Below are positions 9,701 to 21,389 of a DNA stretch of 64,000 bases, piece after piece. Position numbers and translations under genes: made by a program. The stretch's first letter is position 1; every line of letters starts with the position of its first letter. Source of the stretch: Chelonoidis abingdonii (taxonomy: Eukaryota > Chordata > Testudines > Testudinidae); NCBI RefSeq assembly GCF_003597395.2, contig NC_133770.1, positions 84,107,077-84,171,076 of the forward strand. The letters run 5' to 3'. The notes under the pieces are model-generated. The model was not told the origin of the DNA, searched no databases, and worked only from the letters and a program-made list of their open reading frames with translations.

Positions 9701-10928
9701 CAGGGCCGGCTCCAGCTTTTTTGCCACCCCAAGCAGCGAAGCAAAAAAAAAAAAAAAAGAGAGAAAGCCGCTATCAGCAGCACTTCGGCGGCAGCTCTAC
9801 CGCTCCACTTCATTCTTTGGCGGCACTTTGGTGGCAGGTCCTTCCCTCCAAGAGGGAGTGAGGGACCCACCGCTGAATTGCCGCCGAAGACCTGGACGTG
9901 CTGCCCTTTTCCATTGGCTGCCCCTGTCATAAACAGATAGCTAAGGGTTAATGTCTCTTTCACCTGGAAAGGGTTAACAAACAACACCTGACCAGAGGAC
10001 CAATCAGGAAACAAGATACTTTCAAATCTCAAGGGAGGGAAGCCTTTGTTTGTGGTTTTTGGGTTTGGCTTTGTTCTCTCTGGGTCCTGGACAGGACTAG
10101 AGGTGCAACCAGGTTTCTGCCAATCTCCCTGCTACAGTCTCTTATCTATTCAGAATAGTGAGTAAGTAAAAAGGCGGTTATAGTCTTTTCAATTGTTTTT
10201 CTGTATTTGCAACTGTGTATCTGGCTGGTGGTTTCAGATGTGTATTTGCTGGAAGTGTCTTAATTGTATTTCTGCTGGAGAAAGCTTTCTTTCTATTGTC
10301 AATAAGCTAAAAACCCTGTATATTTACCATCTTGATTACAGAGACAATTTTTATGTTTTCCTTCTTTTATTAAAGTTTTCCTCTTCTTTTTTAGAATCTA
10401 ATTGATCTTTTGGTTATCTGGGTAAGACTCCAGGGAAGGGAGTCTGCACTCACCAGGGAATTGGTGGGAGGAAGAAGACAGAGGGTGGGGAAAACCTGCT
10501 CTCTGCGTTTATCTCTTTGTGTTAGATTCATGGAGCTTGAATCTCTATTGCCTCTGGGTGAGGCAATCTCTTTGTTTAGATCCACAGAGCTTGAATCTGT
10601 CTACCTCTCCTAGTGAACCCAGGGTGGGAAGAATCTGGGAGGAAGAGGGGAGTGGGAAGGGAATGGTTTATTCCCCTTTGTTGTGAGACTCAAGGAATCT
10701 GAGTCTTGGGGGTCTCCAGGGAAGGTTTTGGGGAGACCAGAGCTTATCAGGGGCTCTACCCTAAGTCCTGATTGGTGGCAGCACTACAGGATCTAAGCTG
10801 GTAATTAAGCTTAGAGAATTCATGCTAGTATCTCATTTTCTGGACTCTAAGGTTCAGATTTGGGAAAGAATACTATGACAGCCCCAAGCACCTGCTTCCC
10901 TTCTGGTGCCTGGAGCCGGGCGGGCCTG
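9701..10928 (+). mobile_element. Nonautonomous hAT element (GCCGCCCCAAGC type) holding a solo LTR
   Basis: The ends CAGGGCCGGCTCCAG and, in complement, CAGGCCCGCCCGGCTCCAG are flanked by TCAATGAC (9693-9700) and CCAATGAC (10929-10936), an 8-bp duplication with one mismatch. The hAT sequence proper is 9701-9924 plus 10886-10928. An A-run sits at 9743-9758. Related elements lie at 15647-15848 and perhaps 62495-62800. Confidence 0.85.
9925..10880 (+). mobile_element. Solo LTR (956 bp) nested in the hAT element
   Basis: The LTR starts TGTCATAAAC and ends ACTATGACA, so the termini are TGTCAT...ATGACA. An exact 5-bp duplication, GCCCC, flanks it (9920-9924 and 10881-10885). TATTAAAGTTTTCC near 10370 may belong to the polyadenylation region. 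Related sequence occurs at 35764-36612, where parts lie in both orientations, and at 50377-50470. No internal retroviral region is present. The superfamily is not proven from the LTR alone. Confidence 0.92.
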
Positions 10929-10936
10929 CCAATGAC

Positions 10937-11645
10937 AATCAATGATCATTTAAAATAAGACCTGCTTCAAGTATTCATTTTTGGAACACACTTTTTTTTG
11001 CATTGCATTAATATAAAATCATACATTTTTAAAAGTATTAAAACAAAATTGAAATACCAGACAAAATCAGGGATATTCAGAGTTAAGGTTGTTGTACCAT
11101 TAACTAACTTTGAGGTGCTTAATTAGTGTGTGAATGGATATGTTGGCCTTTGAGGTTAAACAGCAAACCTTTCTGGGCTGACAGTGTCCTACCCACAAAC
11201 TGCATAGCTGTCAACTTTTGTTCTGTTCCAAGTGTGACATTCTATGCAAATTATTTGAGAAAAATTGCATTTTTGCAAGTAATTTGCATATATCTATAAA
11301 TTTCAGATTATGGTCAACACATCCTGCCCTGAGCAATGGTATGGTTAGGTCAGGGAGCTCCACAAAACTTGACAGATCTGGCTGGGTGCTCCAGAGTGTC
11401 TTGGGGGCTGGGAGTATGTTGCTGGATGGTTGCCTGCAGCTGGGGCTGGCAAGGAATTCCTGTAGCAGGTAGGAGGCACTGGAGGGTTAAAGGGTCCTGG
11501 GCTACTAGGGGATTTGGAGGCTGCTTGGTGGCAGGTGGTTTGGGTATAAGTGGGGTAATGTGGGTTTGTGGTAGGGTAAGCCTGGTGCAATTGCATTTAT
11601 GTGGGATAACACAGCTGCTCTTCAGCTAGTCTCAGAGTTCAGCAG
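10937..11645. other. Unclassified non-coding sequence
   Basis: The left half is AT-rich. The part at 11330-11640 is G-rich on the plus strand (GGGCTGGGAG-like runs). Open frames on both strands at 11336-11629 are a by-product of that skew and show no domain. Confidence 0.5.
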
Positions 11646-11651
11646 TGCCTA

Positions 11652-11771
11652 GGGTTGCCAGTTTTGGTTGGATGTATTCCTGGAGGTTTCATCCCATAAC
11701 ATAATCTTTAATTAAAGATTAATCTTTAATTCCTGGAGACTCCAGGCCAATCCTGGAGGGTTGGGCAATCC
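11652..11771 (+). mobile_element. Mariner-type MITE (about 120 bp)
   Basis: The left end TA-GGGTTGCCAG and the right end GGGTTGGGCAATCC are imperfect inverted repeats next to a TA. The middle, CTTTAATTAAAGATTAATC, is a near-palindrome. This is the structure of a small Tc1/mariner-derived element. The right end has decayed, so its limit is uncertain by a few bases. Confidence 0.65.
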
Positions 11772-13964
11772 TGGCATTGCCATAATGTACTGTGGCATTT
11801 ATTTAGCCTGAGTTGCCATAACTTTGAGTGCATATTGAAGGCAAACCCTTGCTGTGTTCTCAGATATTAATATTTTAGTTACAGGTCATGGGGAAAATTT
11901 TCAAAAATGCCACAGTGACTGAGGAGCCTAAGTCCCATTTTCAAAAGTGACTTTGGTGCTTAGATGTTCAGTGAGACTCAGGCTCCAACATTGATTTAGG
12001 AAATAGGACTTAAGTTCATAAGTCATATAGGCACTTTTGATAATGTTATCTTTGGTCTTTTAGCAAACATAGGGAATAAGAACTAATATTGTTTTACTCC
12101 CCTAATTAAATTGCTCAAGTGGGTCCATGATGCTGAGTTTTGAGCAGCAGTGTTGGCAGCAGCAAAATGGGAAAGAAAATGTTGAGTGAAAAATATAGGA
12201 GGAAAATACTGATGTGCCCTAACAATTTTGTTTTTATAATTAATTTCTTCTTAAATTCATGTTTATAACCTGGGGCATTCTATTCTCTTATTCATTTTGT
12301 AAGTGTAGTTGACAATTTATACCACTCCAACTGCAGCATCTAATGTTTTAAATCTCACAAAATGTCTATTTTAAATATTGCATTTGCTTCTGACTGGTAT
12401 AAGATTGCTTCTGCTCAGTTTTGAAACACTGAATCAACTTGGATAGATGACAGACTTTTCAAATTTTTAATGCAGTTAATAAATGTTTGGTGTTGGATAA
12501 AAGTGAGTACTGAATAAATGAGGTGCATATCATTGAAGTTATTACACAATTTGGCTTTGAGCTGCTGTCTTGGACTTTCTTCAGATGAAGTGTGTCTACT
12601 CCAGAATGAAGTTTTGACTGTTCTTGGGCTACTGTTTCTCTCTGTTAATTTCTAGTGCACCAATCATTATGGTATCTATGTACTAAGTACAAAGTTAAGA
12701 ATCACCCATCCATGCCCATTATGGGAAGCTGTACTGCTGCTAGTGCTAGTTTTGCACCGTTCTTACTCTCAGAGGCCTTGTTGTTCCTTTGCAGGATAGG
12801 TATAATTCCCAGAGAACTCAGTGAACTTGTATCCTGTGGTGGGAAAACAGAGCTCAGAGAGTACGAGTTCTGAGACTGAGCCTAACCTCTGTACATGGCT
12901 GCAAGAAAGAGAGATTTTTTGTGCTCTCTCTTGCCTTTTTCGCAGATGCACAGGAATAAACCCAGTCTGGATCTAAATGTTTCTTGGAGAAAATTAAAAT
13001 ATAGATGTAGGTGTCAGGTGCTGCCACTATTATAGTATTTCAAAAGACTATGGCAAACTGTTGCTTTTGCTAACCTGCTTTCTAGAAAAAAAATCTTGTT
13101 AATTTATTTTTAAGTATTGTTAGTGGGCAGAACAAGCACATTTGAATTTCCATTTTGTTATGAATATTATGAATAAAGTACCAACATGATAGAAAGAATG
13201 TTGATTTGTGGAAGAATAGCAGAGACTCATATCCAGATAGTTTTACTGTGGCATTTCAAAACCACTGTTAATACAATTGACAGATGATATCCAGAAAGGA
13301 GATGTTGCATATTAAAGAGCGCAGGCCTAATAAGGCAGATAAGATATGTTTTTTCCATCTCTAACAATGCTGTTCGTTTTATCACAAAACAAGTAAGTTA
13401 AAAAGAAAAAGTGTTTATGAATAACTAACAAGCATACTACCAAAGGTACAAACCACTGACAACATAAATAGGTGTAATATAGGATATAAGCAGAGGGAAC
13501 TGTTTTCCTTTGAAAACAGAGGTTAAAAAAATTCTCTTCTAGAAGACTTCAATAAGAAAAAATAGGATTATATCCATAATCGCACAGTTCACATAGTAAG
13601 TTTCCCAAAGAAGATGTAATCCTGTTTTAATACAGCTTTTTTTGATAGTACATGATGTAGCTTGAACCCAGAAACCTCTTCTGGAGTTTTAATGTCTCCC
13701 TAAATGAGTTCATGAGAATGTTTTGCAAAGGAGATTTTGTTACAGGTGTTTTTTTTTAAAAACCTTCCAAAAAAAAGCACAGACATGTTTTAGGCACATC
13801 AATTTTTGCACTCAAAAAGCCCACATTTATGAATGCATTGTCTGTTTAATCTGCCTGAACAGATGTGCCCATAAGTTTTGCAGGTACACTTTTAGAAGTT
13901 ACTTTTCAAATTAACAATCTGGGTCCCAATCCTGCAAGCTGATCTGTGTAGGCAGATGTCTGTA
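11772..13964. other. AT-rich sequence without recognised features
   Basis: No coding domain, RNA gene or clear transposon. The short open frames here have no recognisable motif. The first 250 bp contain amniote-style degenerate repeat vocabulary (CCCATTTTCAAAAGTGAC) that I cannot assign. Confidence 0.6.
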
Positions 13965-14172
13965 CCATTCAAGAGTACATTTACCAATTTCTCCATCACT
14001 TGGTGTCTTTAAATCAAGATTGAAAGGCTTTTTAAATGTAAGACTTCTTTCAGCCATAAGCGTTGGCCTAGATGTAGGGATCACTGAGTGACATTAAGGG
14101 GTGTGTAATATTTACAGGAGATCATACTAGATGATCATAATGGTCCTATTAAATTTCAAAATCTGTTTAGGT
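13965..14172 (+). mobile_element. CR1-type LINE 3' end
   Basis: TTTAAATCAAGATTGAAAGG near 14010 and CTAGATGATCATAATGGTCC near 14127 match the conserved 3' end of CR1 elements read in the sense direction. It ends in ATTTCAAAATCTG. It is old, short and non-coding. The 5' limit is vague. Confidence 0.65.
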
Positions 14173-15638
14173 TCTGCCTTTAATAGAGGCCTGCATGGGT
14201 ATAAGAGTCCATCCATTTCAATCAGCCTGAAGAATTGGGCCCTTGCACATATTGTCAAAGATTAGTGGAAACAGAGATACAAAACTGCTAAAGAAATTTC
14301 AGGATAATACCATTAAAAGAAATAAAAATGTGTTTAGTCTATAGTGACATTCCCTAAAATATAAGGGGAGAAGACATTGCAATACATTCAATACAAGTAT
14401 ATGCAATATTATGATTGATTGTTAACACTATTTTACATCTATATTGGGGAAAAAAGAGTGCTTCTGCTGTTGAAAGCTATAATAAAATAAGAAATTCTAC
14501 TTGCCCACGTGTAACCCTAATCCTGAGATTTTGAAACTTTTGAGTGCTTTATTTTGCAGTGTCAACATTCTTTAAGGCGTGTGAATGCACAGATACACAT
14601 TCATTTGTTTTTATTTACCCAAATCAATTCTCCTGTTTCTGCCCTGAACCAAAGATGTGGTGGTGGATATCATTGTGTATAACTTGTATTGTGATAGCAC
14701 TTAAAGGTGCTAGGCACTGTACAAACATATAACAAAGAAATGGTCCCTGCCCTGAGTATATTGCATTCCAAGTATGAGACAAATGATAACAGATGGACAG
14801 AATTGTGTCCCTTTCCTGATTATTGCTTGCTGTTTTCAGTTTTTCAAAGCATGGATTTTGTTTTGTTATGAATTTCATGCCTAACCTCAGTTTACTGGGA
14901 GAGAAGTGAGTCTTATCTGCAAAGAAGCACAGTCATTTTAAATGATTCCAGACTGGTACATTCTATTACTATGGTATGGTCTTATGAGACTCAGAAGACT
15001 TCTAAGATCCTCCTTAGTAAAACTGTGTTTTAGATGACCTGCTTATAGTAGCAATAACTATCTATTTATTACTATACACATGGGAAACTCTTTCTATCTG
15101 TAAGCAATATAATATAGTCTCTCCTTTTTGACTTCATGTACTCATCTATGACCAATCCACAATGAGATTATTTGTTAACAAAGAGGAAAGAGGTTATCTT
15201 TTCAGCTGATACTTCTCTTTAGCTATGAATATTGGGTCTGGAAAAAGTAAATGCTTCCAATGAATCATGGCAATAAATTTCAGAATATCCATCTTTTTCG
15301 AAGTTGGACTGAACACCTTAGAAACTAAACAAAGTCCTAGTTTAGTTTTCATCACAGCGGGATTTTCAAAGGCATGAAAATAATAGTTTCTTTCTGCTCA
15401 CAGGGGACAAATTCTGCTGTGTTACAGTGGTATAAGTCCCAAGGAGTTGAAGAATTTGTCACAAGGTCTTCAGAAGCCTCTCACTGCTGCTGTTGATGTG
15501 CTGAAAATTGCCCTAGAGACATCCATCCTGTGTTTCGTTCCTGAAGTAGACAGCCCAACTTTGGGAAAAGATGGATATTGTTGCTGTGAGTGATTAATAA
15601 CACTGATTTGCAGTCAAAGAATTGTAAGGAAGCAGTAG
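14173..15638. other. AT-rich sequence with one short old repeat
   Basis: The segment at about 14690-14800 (GTGCTAGGCACTGTACAAAC) shares its vocabulary with 19700-19830 (TGTGCTAGGTGCAGGACC) and belongs to an old amniote interspersed repeat that I cannot name. The rest shows nothing. Confidence 0.5.
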
Positions 15639-15646
15639 GGTGCGGG

Positions 15647-15848
15647 CAGGGGCGGCTCTATTTATTTTGCCGCCCCAAGTACGGCAGTCAGGCGGCTTTC
15701 GGCAGCATGCCTGCAGGAGGTCTGCTGGTCCCGCGCCTTCGGTGTACCCGCTGCCGAATTGCCACCAAAACCGTGGGACTGGCAGACCTTCCACAGGCAT
15801 GCCGCCCCAGGCACGTGCTTGGTGCGCTGGTGCCTGGAGCCACCCATG
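15647..15848 (+). mobile_element. Nonautonomous hAT element with foldback interior
   Basis: The ends CAGGGGCGGCTCTA and, in complement, CATGGGTGGCTCCA are flanked by GGTGCGGG (15639-15646) and AGTGCGGG (15849-15856), an 8-bp duplication with one mismatch. The interior folds back: GCATGCCTGCAGGAGGTCTG near 15704-15723 pairs with the complement of the CAGACCTTCCACAGGCATGC segment near 15783-15802. It shares GCCGCCCCAAG with the hAT element at 9701-10928. Confidence 0.85.
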
Positions 15849-16100
15849 AGTGCGGGGAAAGAGACTCAAGAAGAGGAAAATAGGGAAGAAGGATGAAGGA
15901 AAAGTGAAAGGATGGGGAAACGTGGAGTATCTAATTATATCATCATGGTATCTGAGTACCTTTTCAAGAAGATAAAACAAGCTAGAGGGAGCAGAAGACA
16001 GTAAAGAAAACACAGAAGGGAATGGAGTGAAAGAATAAAAATAGAAATTAAAGAGAAAGAAGGAAGGACTAGGAGAAGGATCGGATTACAGAAGGCCAAA
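15849..16100. repeat. Purine-rich tract
   Basis: The plus strand is dominated by A and G (for example GAAGGATGAAGGAAAAGTGA) with few pyrimidines over about 200 bases. This explains the long open frames on the minus strand at 15594-16126. It is low-complexity sequence, not a gene. Confidence 0.7.
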
Positions 16101-17660
16101 TGACATAATTGGTGGGCCACTAACATGAGAAGAAATGGCAGAGGTGCAAAGGAAGCTGTTTGTCATGTGGCACACTTTCACTGGAATAAAGAACACTTCC
16201 CTCACATGGCGAAACCCTCAATTTGTCCATTACCTTGCTCACATTCTTTTTTTTTTTTTTTTTGTCTGCTTCTAATCAGAAGCTGGAGAGAGAAATCAAT
16301 CCAGTGGGGCGAGTCATGTTATGGGAGTAATTCTGCATGTGTAGTTACCTACACAATGCAAAGTAAAATGTATAGATTGATCTACTTACAAAAATTTAAT
16401 CCATTGTACAAAATACCTGTAAGTAGATCTTCTCATTGCGTAAGATAACAGCTATATATTTCATTTTATCTATTTTGCTTTTTTTAGTGATAAACACTGT
16501 TGAATTATAATGTAAGATCTATTTATGTCCGGGGTGCTGGATCTTCAGCTGTTGTGAAATATGACAGTTCCATTGACTTCACTTGAGCTACAACGGTTTA
16601 CACAAGTTGAGAATCTGGCCCAAAGACTTTGACAGATGGAATTGTGCATATCCCTGTGGAAGAACTTGCACAGCTTTCCAAGGCAATAATCCAGTTCCTG
16701 TGTAAGGAAATTATGAAGTGAAACTCTGGTGTTTTTTTTCCCCTCACTCATTATTAAGCGGACCTGCCTGGGTTAAAACTGAAGCATTCTAGTTTAATAT
16801 TTATGCAAGCTGAGAAGTCCTGTGATGTTAACAGTTGACTGTGTCCCTTAATTCCACCAAGTGAAAACTCTGCAAACTAACTTTTATTTTGATTTAGATC
16901 AAGGAAAAGAGCTGTAGCCATGAATATTTGTTCAGTCAATCAGCAAAACAAAGGCTATGTGAAAGACAATGGACTGTAAAGTTCTAGAAATCCCTAGAAA
17001 TGCATGACCAGGATGAGATTTTTATTATGAAATAGAAAAAATGAGGGCTACAGTGCTACATTGACTTCTTTTGTTTTAAAAAAATACAATTATACAGACT
17101 TCAAAGAACAAAGTTAACAAGAGGGAAAGAGTTCTGTATTTTACATTCAGATATTGTCTTCACAGATTAATTGTGTTTGACCCCAGTCAAGGACCCTCAT
17201 GATGTTCAGATCTTTCTAGTACAACTTATAAAGGACACTCTCCAGTACTTCCATAGTTTTTAATTTATATTGTCTAGCTAGTTGTCTTAGAATTTTGACA
17301 GATGCATTTTTCCTCTACTGATATTATCCTTGTCATTTGAAAACCATTGACTTATTTTCTTGTCTGTGGCAAGGAGCAAAAGACAATATGGATCTCCTGG
17401 GTTTACTGCCTTGTTTTCATTCCAGCATACATTGTTTGCTTCCTTGTTCTTTAATTATGTACAAAAAAAGCAAAAACGGGTAGCCAACTAAAGCGATTTC
17501 TATCTTTCCAGAGCTTTAGCACTGGGATTCACACATTTCTTTAACAGACTATTATTGTCTACTAGTAGATACAGTGGTGGTAGAAATTGAGGTCCTAAGT
17601 CTGCAAAGACTTCTGCACATGCAAATAGTCCCAGTGGAGTCAGTGGGACTATTCACAGTG
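16101..17660. other. AT-rich sequence without recognised features
   Basis: A T-run lies at 16247-16263. A segment at about 16545-16622 (TCCATTGACTTCACTTGAGC) is of an old amniote repeat type. No gene is seen. Confidence 0.55.
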
Positions 17661-18245
17661 TGTAAAGTTAAGCACGTGCATATTTATTTATTTATTTATC
17701 TAATTTATTTATTTTGATTCCTAATACCAATAAAAAGGCACCTATCCAAAGGTTGTGGGCACCCTCTCATCTCTGAAAATTGTTTAAGTGTTGTACAGTT
17801 TTGCAATCAAACAAACAAAAGCCACCATAGTTAGATGCAACTCTTAAAACAAAACAAAAAAACCAATACACAAACAAACCAACCCCCAAGCCATTCATAA
17901 TCCAATAAACAAAGCAATGACTCAAACCCTACTCCATCCTTTCCATAGCTCCCCTGCCCTACCCTCAACATTCTCAAATGCTTCAGGGCAGGAAAGATGG
18001 GCCTTCCAGGATGCCCTGAAGATCAACAGTCTTGATATATTTCAGATCAGGTGGGAAGGGATTTCTGTGGGGAATGGTCTGCCAGCAGTTCCCTTTCTTA
18101 TAGCAAGGGGGCTCCAGCCTAAGTATTGCAGTTGTGGCAGTATTGTTCAAATGTTGAGAGAGGTAGAAATTCCTTTAATAGACTTTGTTCACAGAAAGAA
18201 AAAAATTGTTCACCTATTCCAGCCTACTGAAATTCTCTCTTAGAA
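17661..18245 (+). repeat. Possible decayed L2-type LINE 3' region with (TTTA)n
   Basis: A (TTTA)n microsatellite occupies 17682-17714. Next come AAGGCACCTATCCAAAGG and an A/C-rich stretch, then a 108-codon open frame at 17917-18243 (GCTTCAGGGCAGGAAAGATG). The layout is like 3' regions of L2-like LINEs in sauropsids, but no reverse-transcriptase motif is present. The frame is probably chance. Confidence 0.3.
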
Positions 18246-19846
18246 AATACTTTGTATTATTTTTATGTAGTATTGTATATTAAGAAAATCAATACCATCT
18301 TATAACAAAAAGGGAAACTAATATGCAAGGTTACCATTGAATTCATTTGTATTTCATGCTGAGAGTCCAAGGTTAATTATCGTGTCTCCATCATTTAAGT
18401 CTATAGTGCTTCAACTGAAATAAAATAGTATAAATTAAAAAATTTGATCCCTACTTCTAATTAATGCCAACCAAACCTCAGTTAAATTATTATTTCAGAG
18501 GTTTTTTTTAAAGATGTGTTCCAAGTAAAAGTGTGACCACTTGTTTTTAAATAGGTAAAAGAAATAACTTGACATTGATTTGAAATTTGGGTCTCTGCAC
18601 ACAATAATATATAAACCAAAGGAGTTTGCAAACAATAATAAAAACAGTGCTGCAGTGTATTGGGTTTTCTTAGAAACAGCTTGACTCAAGGAAAGGGGTG
18701 CAATTAAAAATACCCAGAATTACCCTTACTGCAAAGGCAAACAGAACTCATTACAACTTCCTACAAATAAGTACTAAACAAGAGAAGTTTGTTTAGGCCT
18801 ATGGAATTCCATATGTAATTATGGAATTACAATTTTAAGGTCCTAGCCCTGAATTGGAATGCAATAACTCAGACCCCTGCACATATGGGTGGGGGGGTTC
18901 CTTTTTACGTCAACTGGACTCTACCTGAGTGCTCCTGTGCTACAGTTGAGGAGCTGGGAGCATTGGTTTCAAGGGGGCTGCATGGGTGTAACAGAGTACA
19001 ATTTGTCCCAAAACATTTTGCAGAGATGGTGTTCTTAGCTTTTACAACCCAAGCTAATTATCAAACTGGCTTGATTAACCAAAAAAGGTTAGTTAGCATA
19101 ATAAAGCAATGTTTTTAATCACAGGTCATGTATCAATGAATGAAAACATGGTGTGGGTCCTTGCCTGATTAAGGTTCTTCAGTTGGGGTTAAATTCTTCT
19201 TTCAGATTCACACAGAGGAGCTCACGTCTGATTATCTACTCTCTATATATTTATGGAATTTCTATCAAAATAAACAGACAATCATATTTTCAAGCAGATG
19301 AGATCTACCATGTATATTTAAGAGTGAAGTTTTCCTCTCCTCTTTGAGGGAAATCATGCAGTGCACCTTCTGGTATGCCTAAAAGTGGCTTGTTTTATTT
19401 TCGTTGCATTCTGAAGATTCTGCCATATGGATGTCTTGTTTAGCAACATTTGCCTTTTATGTCCTAGCAGAGAGGTGCTTCAAAAAGCATGGGTGATGTG
19501 TATTCATCAGTGAGCTACATAAGTTGAAAACTCAAAGAAATGTCAAACTCCTGTTTAACTTTGTTTATAAAAATGCAATTAAAAATGTAAAGCTTAAATA
19601 TTTGTAGAAAAAAAGGAGAAAATTCAGTGACTTTTCCATTTACAAAGGAACATCTCAGAAGTAATGGGCTTGAAGTGTTTACGGTAGGTTAGATTAATAG
19701 ATGGGCCTGTTTATTATTTGTTTTGTGGTAGTGCCTAGGAGTCATGGACCAGGACCGCATTGTGCTAGGTGCAGGACCAAGAGACTAAAAAGATGCTCCC
19801 TGCTCCAAAGAAGTGACAGTCTAAGTGTATGACAACAGGCAGCTAC
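18246..19846. other. AT-rich sequence with one short old repeat
   Basis: The only recognisable part is the old repeat at 19700-19830 that resembles 14690-14800. No coding domain. Confidence 0.5.
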
Positions 19847-20042
19847 TACTCCTGGGGGAATTCTGCGCCAAAAAATTTGAGCCAAAGAATAAAAAATTTT
19901 GCAAATTTTATTTGTCAAAATAATGCAACGTAATCACACCAGTTTCAATTGTTTTGGTAAGTCTTTAAAACTAGAATACAGAAAAAAGTCCCTAACTATT
20001 CAGCATTTCCTAAAGACATGAAAGTTAAGTTACAAATACTTA

Positions 20043-20264
20043 AGTATCAGAAGGGTAGCCATGTTAGTCTGGATCTGTAAAAGCAGCAAAGAGTCCTGTG
20101 GCACCTTATAGACTAACAGACATTTTGGAGCATGAACTTTCGTGGGTGAATACCCACTTCGTTGAATGCATGTCATGCATCCGACAAAGTGGGTATTCAC
20201 CCACGAAAGCTCATGCTCCAAAACATCTGTTAGTCTATAAGGCACCACAGGACTCTGCTGCTTT
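20043..20264. mobile_element. Palindromic Penelope terminus (head-to-head foldback)
   Basis: The insert is flanked by an exact 12-bp direct repeat, TACAAATACTTA (20031-20042 and 20265-20276). It consists of two arms of about 93 bp (20078-20170 and 20171-20264) that are inverted copies meeting at ATGCATG/TCATGCAT. Both arms carry the terminal words CTGTTAGTCTATAAGG and ACCCACGAAAG. There is no coding sequence. It is the same family group as 7253-9156 and 42866-42972, with a somewhat different terminal sequence. Confidence 0.88.
20181..20218 (+). ncRNA. Hammerhead-like ribozyme core in the Penelope palindrome
   Basis: Stem II is GTGGG (20189-20193) with CCCAC (20200-20204) around the loop TATTCA. 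GAAA is at 20205-20208. Stem III is a perfect three-pair hairpin, A-G-C with G-C-U around TCAT (20208-20217), followed by C at 20218 in the cleavage position. The CUGANGA box has decayed to CCGACAA. The left arm carries the same structure on the minus strand near 20125-20162. Confidence 0.5.
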
Positions 20265-21389
20265 TACAAATACTTAGTAGCTAATACCCTGCATTCCAGT
20301 TATAACCCTGGATTTTCATTTAAATTACATTATGGAACACCAAAGAGGAAAAAAAAAAAGTAGAATGTCATTTTAAATTGCTCAGACTTTCACACATGAA
20401 AGTTATACAGTTTTGCTAATCATTGTTCTGCACCTAACTACCTACTTTGGGAAGTGCTTGCTTCTAATTGTCCTGACATTTTATTGATTGCTTGGTAAAT
20501 GTTTTATTTGCCCTCAAAAGTCTTTTTTTTTTTTTTTTAAATGGGTAAGTAAAAATCTAACCCCATTGTGCCACTTTGGCACAGGGAAGAAGTGAGAGAG
20601 CACATATCTCTTCCTTGCTGATTCCCTTACTGTCGTTTATAAGGCTTTACATCACTCTGGCAATGTAGGGGCCTTAAAACATCTACAGGTTTTTATGCTC
20701 CTGGGGGAATTGACTGAGAATGGGAACAGTTAACTAATAATAGAATAATTAACTGTGTTACTATGCAGATAGGTTGCTACATTTCTGCCTCAAAATGAGA
20801 TCAATTAACCAGCAACATTAACAAAATATGTTTTTTTTACAGAAGCTATTTGCTTTAACTTAAAAACAAACAGTTTTCAGTAACATGATACTAATATTTA
20901 ATTAAGTGTTTTTTCAAGTCTCAAGAAGTTACATTTTACTAGGCAGGCAGGCTGCTACACTTCTGCCTAGGGGACAAAGCCTTCTTCCTGCATAACAAAA
21001 AGACCTATCCTCCTCCACACCCTTTGAGTCACAGTATCAAGAGAGAGACAGAGTCTCGCTCGCTTGTTGGCCAGCTCTGCCCGCTGATGGTGATCAACAT
21101 CTCCCCCACAGGCAGGCACGCTGAGCCCCCCGCCCCACGCAGTGATTTGCATCTCTAAAGCTGCTCCAGGCACGCTGGAACAGACACGCTGCCTGGGCTG
21201 CTGGGGAAGAGATGCGTGTCCCCCACAGATCTCTTTTGTGTTTTTCTGCATCGGAGGCACAGAAATATGCAGGCCATATGAATTCTGGGCCCTCACATCA
21301 GCACAGAATTCTGTCAGGAGTAGGATACAGATAGATAGGGGAGTTACCAGGACAACAATGAGACAATATGAGTCAGCATGATAGGCAGT

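Larger units (their letters stand above)
19849..21320. mobile_element. Tc1/mariner-type element holding a Penelope palindrome
   Basis: CTCCTGGGGGAATTCTG at the left and, in complement, CTCCTGACAGAATTCTG at the right form terminal inverted repeats, each abutting a TA (19847-19848 and 21321-21322). The length is about 1.47 kb, including 222 bp of Penelope sequence. The right part (20960-21300) is GC-richer. A second CTCCTGGGGGAATT at 20699-20712 suggests that two copies are nested or joined. No transposase frame is recognised. Confidence 0.65.

Noticed and set aside
15594..16126. 139-codon minus-strand frame rich in Phe, Ser and Leu
   Set aside because: It results from translating a purine-rich tract in complement and from a hAT element.
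17917..18243. 108-codon plus-strand frame starting MTQTLLHPF
   Set aside because: No domain or splice context is visible and the setting is repeat-like. I could not support a gene.
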